Assembly (NCBI GenBank): GCA_026929865.2 | Contig: CM049418.1 | Location: 8,071,501-8,135,500 of the forward strand | DNA length: 64,000 bases | Direction of reading: 5' to 3' | Source: Hyperoplus lanceolatus | Taxonomy: Eukaryota; Chordata; Actinopteri; Uranoscopiformes; Ammodytidae | Shown: one piece after another, positions 25,233-63,261 of the stretch | Layout of the letters: each line of letters starts with the position of its first letter | Position numbering within the stretch: position 1 is the stretch's first letter | Translations under genes and position numbers: made by a program | Notes under the pieces: generated by a model | The model's input: the letters and a program-made list of their open reading frames with translations, nothing else | What the model was told of the DNA's origin: nothing | Databases searched by the model: none

Positions 25233-26646
25233 ATTGCTAAAGGGAAACTCAGCAGTCGCGGTTGAGGAAGGGGTTCTAATGATTCACTTCCTTCACAAGA
25301 CTGCAAATTCTCAGCCTGAGTGGTCACCCTCAAAAAATTCCTTCAGCCCCAATAAAAAAGGTATTCACACAAGTGCTTACAGATGCACAAACAAAACACA
25401 CACAAATGCACATTCAGGCTGAGTGTGTTTTAAAGTACTTTCTTTAAAACACGCACACACACGTGAACATGCGTGTGCACACACACACACACACACAAAC
25501 ACACAAACACACTGTTTACCTCCAGGTCTCCCACTTCGAAGGACCAGATCTCCTCTTTGCTTTCCACTTTCCACACTTTGATCAAGCCGCTCATGTCGCC
25601 TGATGCCACCATGGAGGAGTCATGGCTGAACACGGCGCATGTTACAGAGTCTTTGTGCCCTGCGGAGAAAAAAAGGACAAAACATTTGATTTCTTTAGGC
25701 GCCACAGTATTTCAATGTTAAAGCTATGTTGGGATGTAAAACGCTGCAGTGAAACACCAAAAGAAAACCAAGAAAAAAAAAAGGTCTTCACACATGCGGT
25801 GTGAGCATGGCCCTCAGTCACTCACCCGTGCACTCCAACAGGACTTCCCCGTCGCTGAGCCTCCACACGTACGCCTTGTCGTCCTCTCCTCCCGTCACAG
25901 CCAGGCTGTTGGTCGCAGGGTCCAAACTCACGCAAAACACCGAGCCTGAGGCAGAGTAGGGGAGAGATGTTACTTTCCAAACATTTATTTAACAGACTGA
26001 TAGTCAATAGATGAACCCCGAAGGCTAAAATCAGATGTTTACCGGTGTGTTTAGAGAAGGTGAACTCGCTGTCGTCTTGTTCCACCTCGGCCTCCATCTC
26101 GTCCTCCGTCTCCCAGCCTTCGCTGCAGGCGTCGTCGGCGGCGTCATCAAAGTCCACGTCCTCCAGGTTGTCGGCCAAATCATCTGACAGCGAGGGGGAA
26201 AAGATAGACAAAGACACACAGTTATGAAGGCTCCTACAACTACAGACAGGTAAGATTTAAGACTTGTTAAGACTTAAATTAGTTTAGTTTTTAATTTTAA
26301 CAGACATACACGTCTAAACAAGACCTATAACTTTAATATATGGAGAAATGTCAGAGTTAAGTTGCTGCAGGTCCCATATAGGAGCTAATAGGGAGTTCAT
26401 TGCCTTGCTCAGGGGAACCTCGGCAATTTCTTTTAGGTCTAATTCCTGTCACCAAAAAACATATGTCTATCGCAACAGGGGTTGTCACAGTGTGAGTTTT
26501 AAGGTAATAATTACAAACGGTGACTTAAAGAGTTGTAAACATGTGTGTAACCCACCTGGACCGGGCTCTGACTCGTTGAGGTCGATGACTTCAATAATCT
26601 CCTCATCTCCGTAGAGATTGACGGTGTTTTCTCCTGTGTCGTCCAT
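21212..26646 (-). CDS. aamp: aamp, angio-associated migratory cell protein (WD40)
   Basis: There are eleven coding exons on the minus strand: 26556-26646, 26043-26183, 25826-25945, 25520-25659, 24825-24969, 24613-24696, 24083-24198, 23841-23935, 22013-22103, 21396-21550 and 21212-21287. They join in frame to 418 aa (human 434). The start is [20 protein letters not shown]. An acidic segment follows at residues ~20-70 ([20 protein letters not shown]). Then come about seven to eight WD40 repeats with typical GH...WD spacing, for example [23 protein letters not shown] and LRLWDARSG. The C-terminus VFCLQRPDR is the AAMP ending. AAMP is a cytosolic/membrane-associated scaffold linked to cell migration, RhoA signalling and, in yeast (Sqt1), ribosomal protein uL16 loading. 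Intron 8 holds a complete hAT element. Confidence 0.95.
22301..23830. mobile_element. complete non-autonomous hAT-type element, 1530 bp, in aamp intron 8
   Basis: Perfect 16-bp terminal inverted repeats (TAGGGCTGGGCGATAT) lie at 22301-22316 and 23815-23830. An exact 8-bp target duplication, CTTGGCTC, lies at 22293-22300 and 23831-23838. Sub-terminal atatcgatat palindromes are present, and no transposase frame is visible. The right-hand duplication touches the exon 8 splice donor. Confidence 0.93.
25037..25107. repeat. dispersed ~75-bp repeat, copy 2
   Basis: This is the second copy of the sequence at 11152-11228, in the same orientation, and sits at the exon 5 end of aamp intron 4. It differs by a few substitutions, for example gagagatcaatt against gagagaccaatt. 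Confidence 0.7.
25157..25231. repeat. (GT)n microsatellite in aamp intron 4
   Basis: About 36 GT units. A (CA)n block at about 25478-25510 in the same intron is its inverse, so the two could pair in the pre-mRNA. Confidence 0.95.
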
Positions 26647-26935
26647 GTCGTCAACGGGCCACAAACTACCGCGAGCCAGTAATGCTTTTAGCTTTTACCG
26701 AGTCCTGGCGTGGGTATAAGTTACACGTTCAGACGGTAACGTTGCAGAAAATGTTTAAAATGTAGAGAAACAGTAACAAAAAATGTCAAACTAGCTGCCT
26801 CGACATGTTGTTTTCCCTCACGTTGCAGCGAGTATGGCGAGGAGATAGGCGCGTGCTGATGACGTCTGACGAACACCAAACCTCTAGCGCCATTTAACTA
26901 CAAGGACACGAGATGGCGCTGTTGTACCGCAAGAA
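26647..26935 (-). promoter_or_regulatory. aamp: aamp promoter region
   Basis: The stretch directly upstream of the aamp start codon contains a TGACGT (CRE-like) element near 26858. Further upstream are two inverted ATGGCGCT/AGCGCCAT motifs (about 26887-26894 and 26914-26921), whose ATGGCG core is the YY1-type site common in housekeeping promoters. I saw no TATA box. Confidence 0.5.
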
Positions 26936-29491
26936 CCCGTGGTAATGGGCTTCAGCTCAGGAGGTACCGCATGTGAGTGGAAATGGTTTTATAACGAGGT
27001 TTCAACCCATTATTGTTTAATTTGTCCTCATAAACATTATCATTAACAATGAACGAACTTGTTATGTATGAAGGTTGTTTTTCTACCGACTGCTTCTTGT
27101 TACATGATAGCATAATACAACTAAGACAAAACATTTGCCTAGGTCGTTTTAAGAATATTTTTAATTTTTTTTTATTTTGTTTCCTATATCTTATATTAAA
27201 TGCCTACTTTATATGTTTTGTGTACAAAAAACTTCCGTCTATTGCAATTACATTAAATATAGCCTATAATTACTTGACTTGACAAGGTGGCAAGAATGAA
27301 TGTTTTTTTTTAGCTTCCACAAGGATAAAAACACATTTGTTAAATGAAAAGCATTAAATAAGTCACTACTACACTTGTCTTTTTTCTTGTAATAATATAA
27401 GTCAACTCATTCATCACTATAATCATAAGCATCAGCAGCGCCGTGCAGATAATAATTTCCTTTCTGCGGTTTTACTTGAAAAGCTGCCTGGGAAGCAAAC
27501 GTCCCCATGTGCAAAACAATAATAAATCCATGGCCACTCTGCTTGCTCTTAAAATATCACTGCAATATGTTCCTCATTGAGTGATCGTAACAGTGACACG
27601 TCCCCTTTCCGTCAGTTTCCGTCTCTTACAATGTGATTACGCTTGCATTTTTTTTACGTCTTTGTTAGGACAGAAATCGTTTCTTTTTCATGACCATTTT
27701 GTGATCACACCAGTTAGAGGCCTTGTCTGCAGCCAGGTTCTAAACAGTGAGCTTTGCCTTTGACACATATGAATCACCCTCGTCATTATCTGCTTCAACA
27801 CTGGTGTAATGCTGTCTTGTATTAACCTGGAGTGAAGGTTAAGGGTGTGCATTGCGGTGTTTTTTTTTTTTTAAATTTAAAATAGTGTAATTGAACTCTT
27901 AGTGAGGCCATCACTCACAACTCGTCGTCGTCAGAAGTGTCCTTGATACAGAATGAAAATGGATCAGTGCCAGCTAAACCTGACCTTTAACCTCCCTGCA
28001 GTGAGGGAAGAAGGAGAGATGACTTCTCCTTCTAAGCTCATATTTAGGGATGTTTGCGAGAAGTCGAACAGTTTGAGCTCTCTTCCCCTTTCATTTTTTA
28101 AAAATGAACACTTAACGCAGTTTCAAGTTTTCTTTGGGTGGGTGGATTTTAACGTATCTTGCTAAGGTGGCAAGATACGTACTATGCTACTAGCAGGGAG
28201 CTCAGGGACTTGCATGGCCAAATAAGTTTTACAGGCAGCCCCCTTCATTTCAAGCCTTTTCCCTACTAGAATAAATAAAATACAGGAGGCGAGATGTGGA
28301 AACATCAGGTTGTAGGCCTATGTTAATTGGACGTTTTAAATCTGCTCGGAGTGAGAGATTTACGTTCTGAAGAGGTTGGAGAACTTTGACGCTGAAAAGT
28401 TTGTCAATTCCTTCTTGGGCATCATTCACACTCCTGCTCACATAACTTAAAGGCCTAAACAATTGTTGTGTAACTTTGGGATCATTAATCAATATTTTGG
28501 TCATTTTTGTGAGAGGTTGATTTTAAGGAGGATGTTCAAATACTGATTCAATAGCTGATATTTCCTTCTGGCTTGGGATTAAATTAACACATTTTCATTG
28601 CTAAACATGACAAGAAGTCAAAAGTAGGTTCCCCAATGAAAAAGCCCTTCAAACAGCAGCTCCACCATCATGAGACACTCACAGCCTCCAATAAAAAGTC
28701 AAAGACTTATGGGGGATTCTTAAAGGAGCCACAGGAAATGCCATGTAGCTTTAGGAGCTGGTCTGACCTCAGGAGACATGTGATTCTGTCTCCCCGAGCA
28801 AAAAAGATATCCACAGAAATATCAATCATAGGCTGAGAAAAAAGTTATTTCAGCACTTTGGTCTCTTCCTTTTTATATATTTTCTCCATATAAAGTTTAG
28901 ATTTGCAGTATGTCCGTTGTGCTCTGTTAGTAAAAGTCACATAATTGATCCTGTCCATTATTAGAAAGAAACAAGCACATTTACTCACGTACCTTTCACT
29001 TGATGTAGTGTTTTTAGATTGTTTTATTTGTGCTGAACTCATAGATAGGAAAATTCTTATTTTGGTTACAGTGCAAGTCGAATTCTAGTCAAATTAATGA
29101 TTCTAATAACACAGAGACAGAGTCTTAATTTGCAGTTAATAAAATATGTTAGCAGGGGTCAGAAATCATTTGAATCTGAATTTCCAGCTATGAAGGATGC
29201 CTTTGGGTATAGCAGCAGACTGGAGGATTTTTCATTGTCAGTATTTTTCTTTTCTTTTCTTGTGAGTACTTTCCAATTTGTAAAATGTGCCTTTTTAAAA
29301 TGTTTTTTTTTTTACCCAGACGCTCCGGAGAAGCACGTTGGGTGGCCCTCCCCTCTGCAGTCATCAGGACAGCAGCAGCACAGACCAGGAGCAACCCCCG
29401 TCATAACAACACGTCTCGCTTTATCACGACCGGCGAAGCTGCTTTATGTCTGAAGAAAACAGGACACTCCGGGGTGCTGTTACTTTATAGC

Positions 29492-29662
29492 TACACACAC
29501 ACACGCGCGCGGGCATGCACGCACGCAGGCACGCACGCACGCGCACACACACACACGCACACATACACACACACTCGCACACACAAAAACAGAAAGTAGA
29601 TGAATATACCGTATACCTCCATGTCCAAGTTTTCTTTGTATGTGTGTGTGTTTGTGTGCACC

Positions 29663-29751
<89 letters not shown>
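29492..29751. repeat. cluster of CA/CG-CA and GT arrays
   Basis: An impure cgcgcgg/acgcacgcac-containing CA block lies at 29492-29585. A short TGTGTG segment follows at 29638-29658, and then a long CA array at 29667-29751. The GT and CA segments are only a few bases apart and self-complementary. Confidence 0.9.
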
Positions 29752-29752
<1 letters not shown>

Positions 29753-30236
29753 TAGTATCATTAATAAGGCCTGGGAGCTGTTGCTGTGTGAGAGGTAATT
29801 ACTCCATGCAGCTCGGTAAGGCTTTGATGGAAAGTTTTAGACCAACTGGCTCGACTGTAAGAAGCCTTGACTGTGTTTCTCTATTCTTTTCTTTTTTTTA
29901 AGAAAAATAACTCTATATGGCTCCTTTTTTGCTCTCTTTTCTCCCCAGTTTCACAGCTGGAAATATTTTATATGTCGTTTTTCTTTTAATTGTAAGTAAC
30001 TTTACATGCAGGGGAAAAGCCTTCATTTGCTCAATGCAATCGATTTATGCAGCAAAGTTGTCTCTAATGCACCGTGAGATGTTTACAAGTGTTTATTTTT
30101 TATGTATTTGCTGGCGCAGCAAAGCTTCTTTATGACACTGAGGTCTGCCTGCTTTTGTCTGCACACTGCGTCTGACTCATGTGGGACTGTGTTGGGTGAG
30201 ATGACGGCTTCCCTTCTCAAACCACTAGAAGCCAGT

Positions 30237-30246
30237 TGTGTGTGTT

Positions 30247-30331
<85 letters not shown>
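30237..30331. repeat. (GT)n microsatellite
   Basis: About 45 GT units with two early interruptions (gttt). Confidence 0.95.
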
Positions 30332-30332
<1 letters not shown>

Positions 30333-33169
30333 TGTCTGGTCCACAGCCCTGTGTGTGATGTGTCTGTGGTGGTAGCAGAGCGGTGGCTGTGTGCCTGCTC
30401 GCCTGTTGACTTTCCCAACCCAGAGTGCACTGCTGCTCCTTTCCCAGCCGCTGGCCAGAAAACATGGTGTATCTTTGGACCATCATTACTCAGGATCTGT
30501 GTTTTTAGCAGGAGCCATGTAAGGTACTGAGATGCTTTTTTCTTTAAAGGCATCATGCTCCAAATCAGAGGACGTGCAGCCACAGACACTAAATGTAAAC
30601 CTGGAGTGGAAGGAGATGACAGTTAAACTAACATAATCAGCGATTTGGCAACCCCAATGCGATGTTCAGTAAATTGCAAATGTGCTGCTCTGGGCAATAT
30701 AAGCCAATCTAATCCCTGCTTTGACATCACCGCTGCTGGACACGCTCTCACACACTCACGCAACGTATACACATGTGAGTGTTTTTATGCTGCTGTGTCA
30801 GAAATTATGCAGATTCAGATGTGTTTGACCAGTTTGAGTGCAAACTTTGTGCTTTTCTACAGAAGGTGTGTGTGTGTGTGTGTGTGTGTGCGTGCGCCAT
30901 AATTAATTTGATGAATGGATTGTGGAAGATGTTTAACAATTTGGAACTTATCTGTTAAGATTAAAATAATAGTCCACATAAGTCTTCACATGAATGCATA
31001 ATTTAAAACATTGAACTTACTATCGACAGTCATTGTGACTACAGTTTGATTCCCAATGACTTTTGCATCCTGATTTTTATGCCTAGCTTGGTGCAGGTTT
31101 GGTTGTTTAGGATATCATTTAGTTGCAGGGATTTTTGTATAATGTAAACAGAGCTTTGTATCTTATATGTGTATTCATACAAAGTGTATACAGAGGAAGG
31201 AGTCCAACAAGGGCGAGGCCTAAAGACTTTACCCATCGTCCGAGATGCCTCCAACACGCCTTACATAACCCAAACTCCAGCTCTACTACACACATCATAA
31301 TACTCTTTTGCCATGGATACGGCTGTCTCAATGCGCCTCCCCCTGTCTGCTCCAAAAGGGGAGCAACCTTGATTAATAAATGCAGCGTGTACCCAAAGCT
31401 CGGGGACAGAGTTAAAAAGAATAATATATATTAAAAAAAGACTGTTTTACAGTAATAAAAGTGGTGAGCTGCAGGGAAGGTCAAGGTTTAATAAAGTAAG
31501 GGCATCTGAATAAAGCATTAAAGGGTTATGTTAGTGAGGTTTTGTGTGTGTAAAATTAAACAGGCATGGTTTAATGATGCTTTCCTTTCCTGAATGGCAC
31601 ACTAGCTCTTGGTAGTGAACATCTGTAATGTTTCATCAACTTCTACTCCTTCAAAAGTTTCTCTGTGAACTTCACTTAGCCGTCAAAGGAGCCTGGGGTT
31701 ATGAGAGGCACACAGTGAGAGCAGATTTAACTCAGCAGCTCTGTGTAGTCTACCTGCACCCGGTGAATAATAACACTGTCTCTGCCTGCAGATGTAGCCT
31801 ATGTAGAAACTGCTTAGCACCTTACAGTAATCAAGTCAGCACAACCAGGCAGCGCTGTCACACTTTTTTGCCTGTGGCTGGCTACTGATACGCACAAATC
31901 AAATATAAAGTAATGGAAATAAAAGCATATTGCATTAGAGGAGTCAGCGGGGAAAGGCGTTTCATGTTGCAATGAGCAGGAATTGGATAACAACGTTTGT
32001 TTCATTTCGCCACCAGTGGTTATGGAAAGTGTTGAATAATGGAAGGAAGGCTAGTAAGGTTGCAATAGATCTGAGGCAGCAAATAGCATTCCTTTCTATA
32101 AACAATAATTGCACACAGATGCAGTAATTACACAATATAAAATGTGCAAGAAATGATAAACAAGTTGTATTGATTACGATATATAGATTTAGTTGATGGG
32201 CTTGATTTTCTATCAGTTTCCTTTAACAATGGTTTGAATAAAATCCACAAATTCAAATGAAAGCTTTTATGATCAATGGAGAAAAAATAGCATTAAGTAT
32301 AAATAGGTTACTGTGCACTAACCTCTGAGTAGCAGTAGAGAATATACTGATGGATAAAGAATAAGACAACAGGTTGCTATAAAGTTAGAATAAAGTCATT
32401 TATAGTATTTGGATATTATGTTTTGGAGATAAACTGCAACACAATAGGATAAAGGTCCCTTAATCTCTCTATAGAGTCGCAGAGAAACAGTAGAAGAGAC
32501 TAAAACAACATTCAAGGTTGCAGTAATGATGCCATGGTCAATAAAAATGCCACAGAGCAGGAAAATGTTATTAAAAACCCATTATTGTGTCCCACAGACA
32601 TACAGTCTCCTATATGACTATTATGCAGCAGCAGCAGTTACACTAACTCAAACGCATGAAAAAGCAGGATAAAGGAAGAAAAAAGTAATAGGGGAAATGC
32701 GTCTTTATGGTATTTCTAATTATGGAAGGTAAGTTACTTAATTTCCTACATTTACTCAACTTCAATGTAGAGATACTTGTACTTTCATTTAATTCAGAGG
32801 CAGTTATTGTAACTACTATTTATTTACTTCACAACATAAGGTAACTTTAGTTAGTAGGCTAGAAAAAAAATCTATCAATAAGAACCAACAAATAAATGTT
32901 CTCTTATTACAAGCGTAGGCCTACCAGCAGTAGGCTATTAGCAGTTCAAAGTAGTTCCACATTTAGGACTGCTTCAACAAAATTGTACAATAGGCATGTA
33001 TCTCTATTCTGCATAATGAATAATTAAAGTAGGTTATCCCTATGTTTGATGCAATAACAGATAATTTCCACCTTGTGGTAAGCTTAGCTACTTCTTCCAT
33101 TGCGGGTGATTTTTGCTGGACACGCCCCGAGACGTTTTACGTATTAATGACACAGCCTTGATTACAAAC

Positions 33170-33475
33170 ATGTCCACGACATATAAATATATAAAGACAC
33201 TCGCTATCACATTGTGCACTAGTAGTAGGATATGATCAAACATTTTTTCATCAGACTAAGCCCGCCCCTGGAAGTAGGGGCGCTCCATGTGACGCTGGGG
33301 CTGTAACAAAAATCCAGTATGGCGGAATCTGTCAGGAGATGAATTTCTTCGTTCAGCCCCCCCTCACACCCTGCGCCGAGGAAAAAATACAGAGTGTAAC
33401 ATGGGAGAGGAATAAAGAGGAGCCCCCCCGCGGGACGCACGTTGGGACGACCGGCTTCCGCCCAGGCGCGTGCAG
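33170..33475 (+). promoter_or_regulatory. hdac4: putative hdac4 promoter and non-coding first exon
   Basis: A CpG-rich patch at about 33250-33640 contrasts sharply with its A/T-rich surroundings. A TATA-like ataaatatataaag lies near 33183. Downstream sequence ends gcgtgcag followed by the strong donor gtgagc at 33476, and no long frame precedes it. A tiny upstream frame (ATG at 33319, stop at 33342) includes an ATGGCGG motif. It lies in the right place and orientation to be the 5'UTR exon spliced to 37028, but only transcript data can prove that. Confidence 0.5.
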
Positions 33476-34484
33476 GTGAGCTCGTGTTTGTGTCCTCGCG
33501 AGGTGAATGTGTAGCCGCGGCGCTGTGATGTTGATATACAGGCAGGGATGCGATGCACAGAAGACACAGGATTCATCAAAACAATGTCCGACCGAAGTTT
33601 ACACTCCCGCTCCGCTCTGGCTTCGGCTTCCTGGCTAAATTTTCCACGCCTGCCTTCAAACCCGACTCTTTTCTACTTCTGGTAGGGGTAATTTCACATT
33701 TTACAACCATTTAGCTGAACATTTCCATACGGTTTGTTGCTCTGTGGCGGGAAGTGTGTAGGCTGGAAGGGGAGAGGAGGAGGAGGGGGGCAATGGACGG
33801 GCGATGTTTATATGCCGATTGTGTCCGAGCTATTTTTAGTGCACTGCCCCGAGCCTTAGGCTTTAATGCAACATATAGTGCCAACACGTCCATTATCGCC
33901 TTATAACCTACTGGTGTTATTAGCTTGGGGAAAATGCGTAAATATGAAGGTAGGCCACGCGTGAGTGTGTGTGTGTGTGTGTGTATGACTGTGTGAATGG
34001 TTTCGGGATGGGCGGTGGTAATTCTCTGCATGCGTCAATCTTTTTTTTGTGAATGGGGGCGTACGGGTTGTTGGAGCAAAACCAAAACATCACATTACGG
34101 CTGATTTTAAGGGTCCTTACGCGGACTATGTATTATGTAGCGCAGAAAGTAAGCCTAATAGTCGTAATAGTGATTTTTGTTGTCGTTAGATACGTGAGGG
34201 AGTTTGGACTGGAGTGCAGGGTTAGGCTAACGTAGCCACCTTTTTTGTTACAGGCATTTTATTGCAGCTAGTTTCATTATTGATTCAAGTTATTGGCCTA
34301 TGCTTGTTGGGAGATCTGCAGCTATTGTTTTTTTCTAATTTTGCAGTGATCTTCTCTATAACCATGACACTTTCCAGGTATTTTTCTTGTTATTAGGCTT
34401 CACAACTTGTCCCCCCAAATCTGTCACCCTGAATCAAGCAAACTGTCTTTTTGGGACAATGGCCTAGTATGTGTGGCCTAGGCT

Positions 34485-34494
<10 letters not shown>

Positions 34495-34549
<55 letters not shown>

Positions 34550-34565
34550 CACACACACATGCACG

Positions 34566-34660
<95 letters not shown>

Positions 34661-34665
34661 ACACA
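34495..34665. repeat. long interrupted (CA)n array
   Basis: About 170 bp of CA units with brief aaaac and gcacgcacg interruptions. Confidence 0.95.
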
Positions 34666-34997
34666 TATGAATACCCCTTCTGAGACCGATGAGATGCCCT
34701 GGGAGAATGGTGTTGCATGGAGCCCCTGTGGAGTGTCAGCTATTCCCATGATGAAACACACATACCCCCCCTTCTTGCCGCCCCTCCACGCCTTGCTTTT
34801 TACATCACAAAGCACAAGTGTGAGTGCACTGTGCAGTGACCGAGTTTTTTGGGGGCAATTTGTCCTGAGGCTGCACTGTCTGGCACTCTTGTCTTGAGAT
34901 CCCCCCACCCCCCTAAATATACACACAGACACACAAACACACATGCATCCATCCTGCACCAGAGGACCTCCGAGACCTCTGCCAACACACACTCACA

Positions 34998-35057
<60 letters not shown>
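34998..35057. repeat. (CA)n microsatellite
   Basis: About 29 CA units preceded by an impure acactcacactcac segment. Confidence 0.95.
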
Positions 35058-35058
<1 letters not shown>

Positions 35059-36263
35059 GGGCGTGAACATGCACGCTAACCCCAATGCCTCCACCGGGCC
35101 ACCCCCCACCTCGCCCTAGGGTAGTTACACCACTTCTATTTGCGGTGGTAAAGTCGACTCCATGCTCTGGGCCCGAGCCGTGATTACATCTGACACTCCT
35201 GCCCCGGGCGTGAGGAATTCAGGGTGCTCTCTGAAAAACAAAGAAAAAGAACAATCACTTATTTCCAGAAACAACAAAAAGGTCAATCAGTTACCTCCTA
35301 AAAACCAAAGAAACATATAATTTACCCCCCAGACATTTTTTTAAGAATAGAAAGTTTCTGCGCTGTAAAATTCACATGCTCATGAGACTAACGAGACTGT
35401 TCCACCCACTTCTACAGAGAGAAAATAGTACATCATACTTTTTCCATATTTTTCTCTTAATCTTGGAGCGCCCCAGTAAAAGAAGAAAATATGTCCGGGA
35501 CAAGCAATTTATTGCCTGATTGGTTTACAGTTTCTGCAGTGTAAGCACAAGGCGGAAACTCGAGGTCGTATTGAGTTTTTCAATAGGGTCTTGGATCTGC
35601 ATTGCAACAGCCTTTTACTGAAAAAACATCACTGGTTGTGTTATTATGAGCACAGGAGGATACCATTATTGTCCAGATTACAAAACGGAATAATGCATGT
35701 TTATCTACTCTCACCAACTTCAGAAGACGTTTAACATCTGGGTTTGCCTTCTATGTGTTTCAATCCATCTCAACATATTCTACAAATAAGGGTATTCCCC
35801 AATAAATTCTCGTTAAATAGAAAAGAAAAAAGATAAATTAAATGACCGTTTGCATTGGTTCGCCAGTTTACATTTTGAGTCTTGCTATTAAATCACGCAT
35901 ATGTTTGTGTAGTTATAGCTTATAACATTTCTGACGAAGGGGGGTTCAAATTGACCTACTTACCAAGCCGAAAGGAAATATGTCTACCATGTTTGTTAAA
36001 AGGTCCAATTTTCTTATCTTTTAAGGATTTGATGTAAATTTTATTTATTTATTTATTTATTGTTCTTTCGGACAATTCCACACAATACACAATTTTCTCT
36101 TGCAAATATTCATACATCATACTTCGTGTTGTCCGAAGGGAGACGGAAGAAGCCAAAGGCTTATCAGGTCCCGCCCCCATTTTCATCAAATTCGGATTCA
36201 GATACACAGTTACTGTTACAGAAAATAAAAATAAAACAAAAAACATTTTTTTTATATATATAG

Positions 36264-36374
<111 letters not shown>

Positions 36375-37027
36375 CCATACATTTGTTTTTTAAATTTTTT
36401 TTTTAAGAATCTGCAGTTCAATACACAGTCAATTTTAATCTAATTGCTTCAGCTTTTATGATCAGTTCAGCACAGTTCAGTTTTTCTGTGACAATGCCAA
36501 GTGTATAAAGTGTTAAGTGGCCTTGTATTTGGCCTGTTCCATTTCTTAACTGGTAGTCTAAACACTTCTGCAATCTAATCTAACTTGTTGCTAAAGGCTG
36601 CCTGGCACTTAAAAAGTGATTTACTCTTATTAAGACTTCAGATTGATTAGTCAATCAACAGGCAGTTAAATGGCAATAATTATGACAAAGGATTAATCAC
36701 GGAACCCTTTATTATACTAATAATTCTTAGTTGCAGGCCCAGATTGTTTAAAATGACAATATAATTGCTTTAATGGTCGTAAAACTGTCAAGTTATTTTT
36801 GAAAATGATCGAAGAAGCCACATCAGCTTTCAGCTGTGAGTGGAATCCAAGACAGAATAAAATTCAGGACGAAACAGTTCAATACTATATTTTCAATACT
36901 ATAAATAACTGGAAAATGAGTTGTGTGTGTTTGTGTGGGTAAAAGACTTTAATAAGGATGCCCTAATCCAGTGTTTTATATATATCATATATACTGTATA
37001 TACAATTTTTTTCTTCTTCTCTGATAG

Positions 37028-37309
37028 GTTGGTACCTGTGCTGGCCAGAGAGCTGCCGCTCTGATTGGAGTAGTCGCATCAAAAGCCTCATGGGGATTCT
37101 GCTGGAAGTCTGCTTTATATTTCCAGCTTTGACGGATTCTTGAACACACTGACTCCCAGACATTCACAGTTTGGGCCTGATACTAGCAATTCTGTTATTC
37201 AAACCGGCACTTGCACAAACACACATCTGTTCTGCAAAACGCGCACCAAGCCTTGTGCTCACCTGCCGCACTTCGTGGACACTCACCTGACCTGACCGAC
37301 CTGTCAGCC

Positions 37310-37331
<22 letters not shown>
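37028..37331 (+). other. hdac4: hdac4 exon with 5'UTR and start codon
   Basis: The acceptor is a long pyrimidine tract plus ctgatag, and the donor is a strong gtaaga at 37332. The first 282 nt are leader, then ATG at 37310 (ccATGa) and seven codons plus one base. An upstream frame of 17 codons (ATG 37090, stop 37141-37143) lies in the leader. Confidence 0.85.

Positions 37332-63261
<25,930 letters not shown>

Larger units (their letters stand above)
26936..33150. other. gene-free interval between aamp and hdac4
   Basis: Mostly A/T-rich sequence with several large CA/GT arrays, listed separately. No confirmed exon. A conspicuous open frame at about 29322-29453 follows a strong poly-T acceptor (tttttacccag) but matches nothing I know. 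In human, PNKD lies next to AAMP, and I find no recognisable pnkd exon here. Confidence 0.5.
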
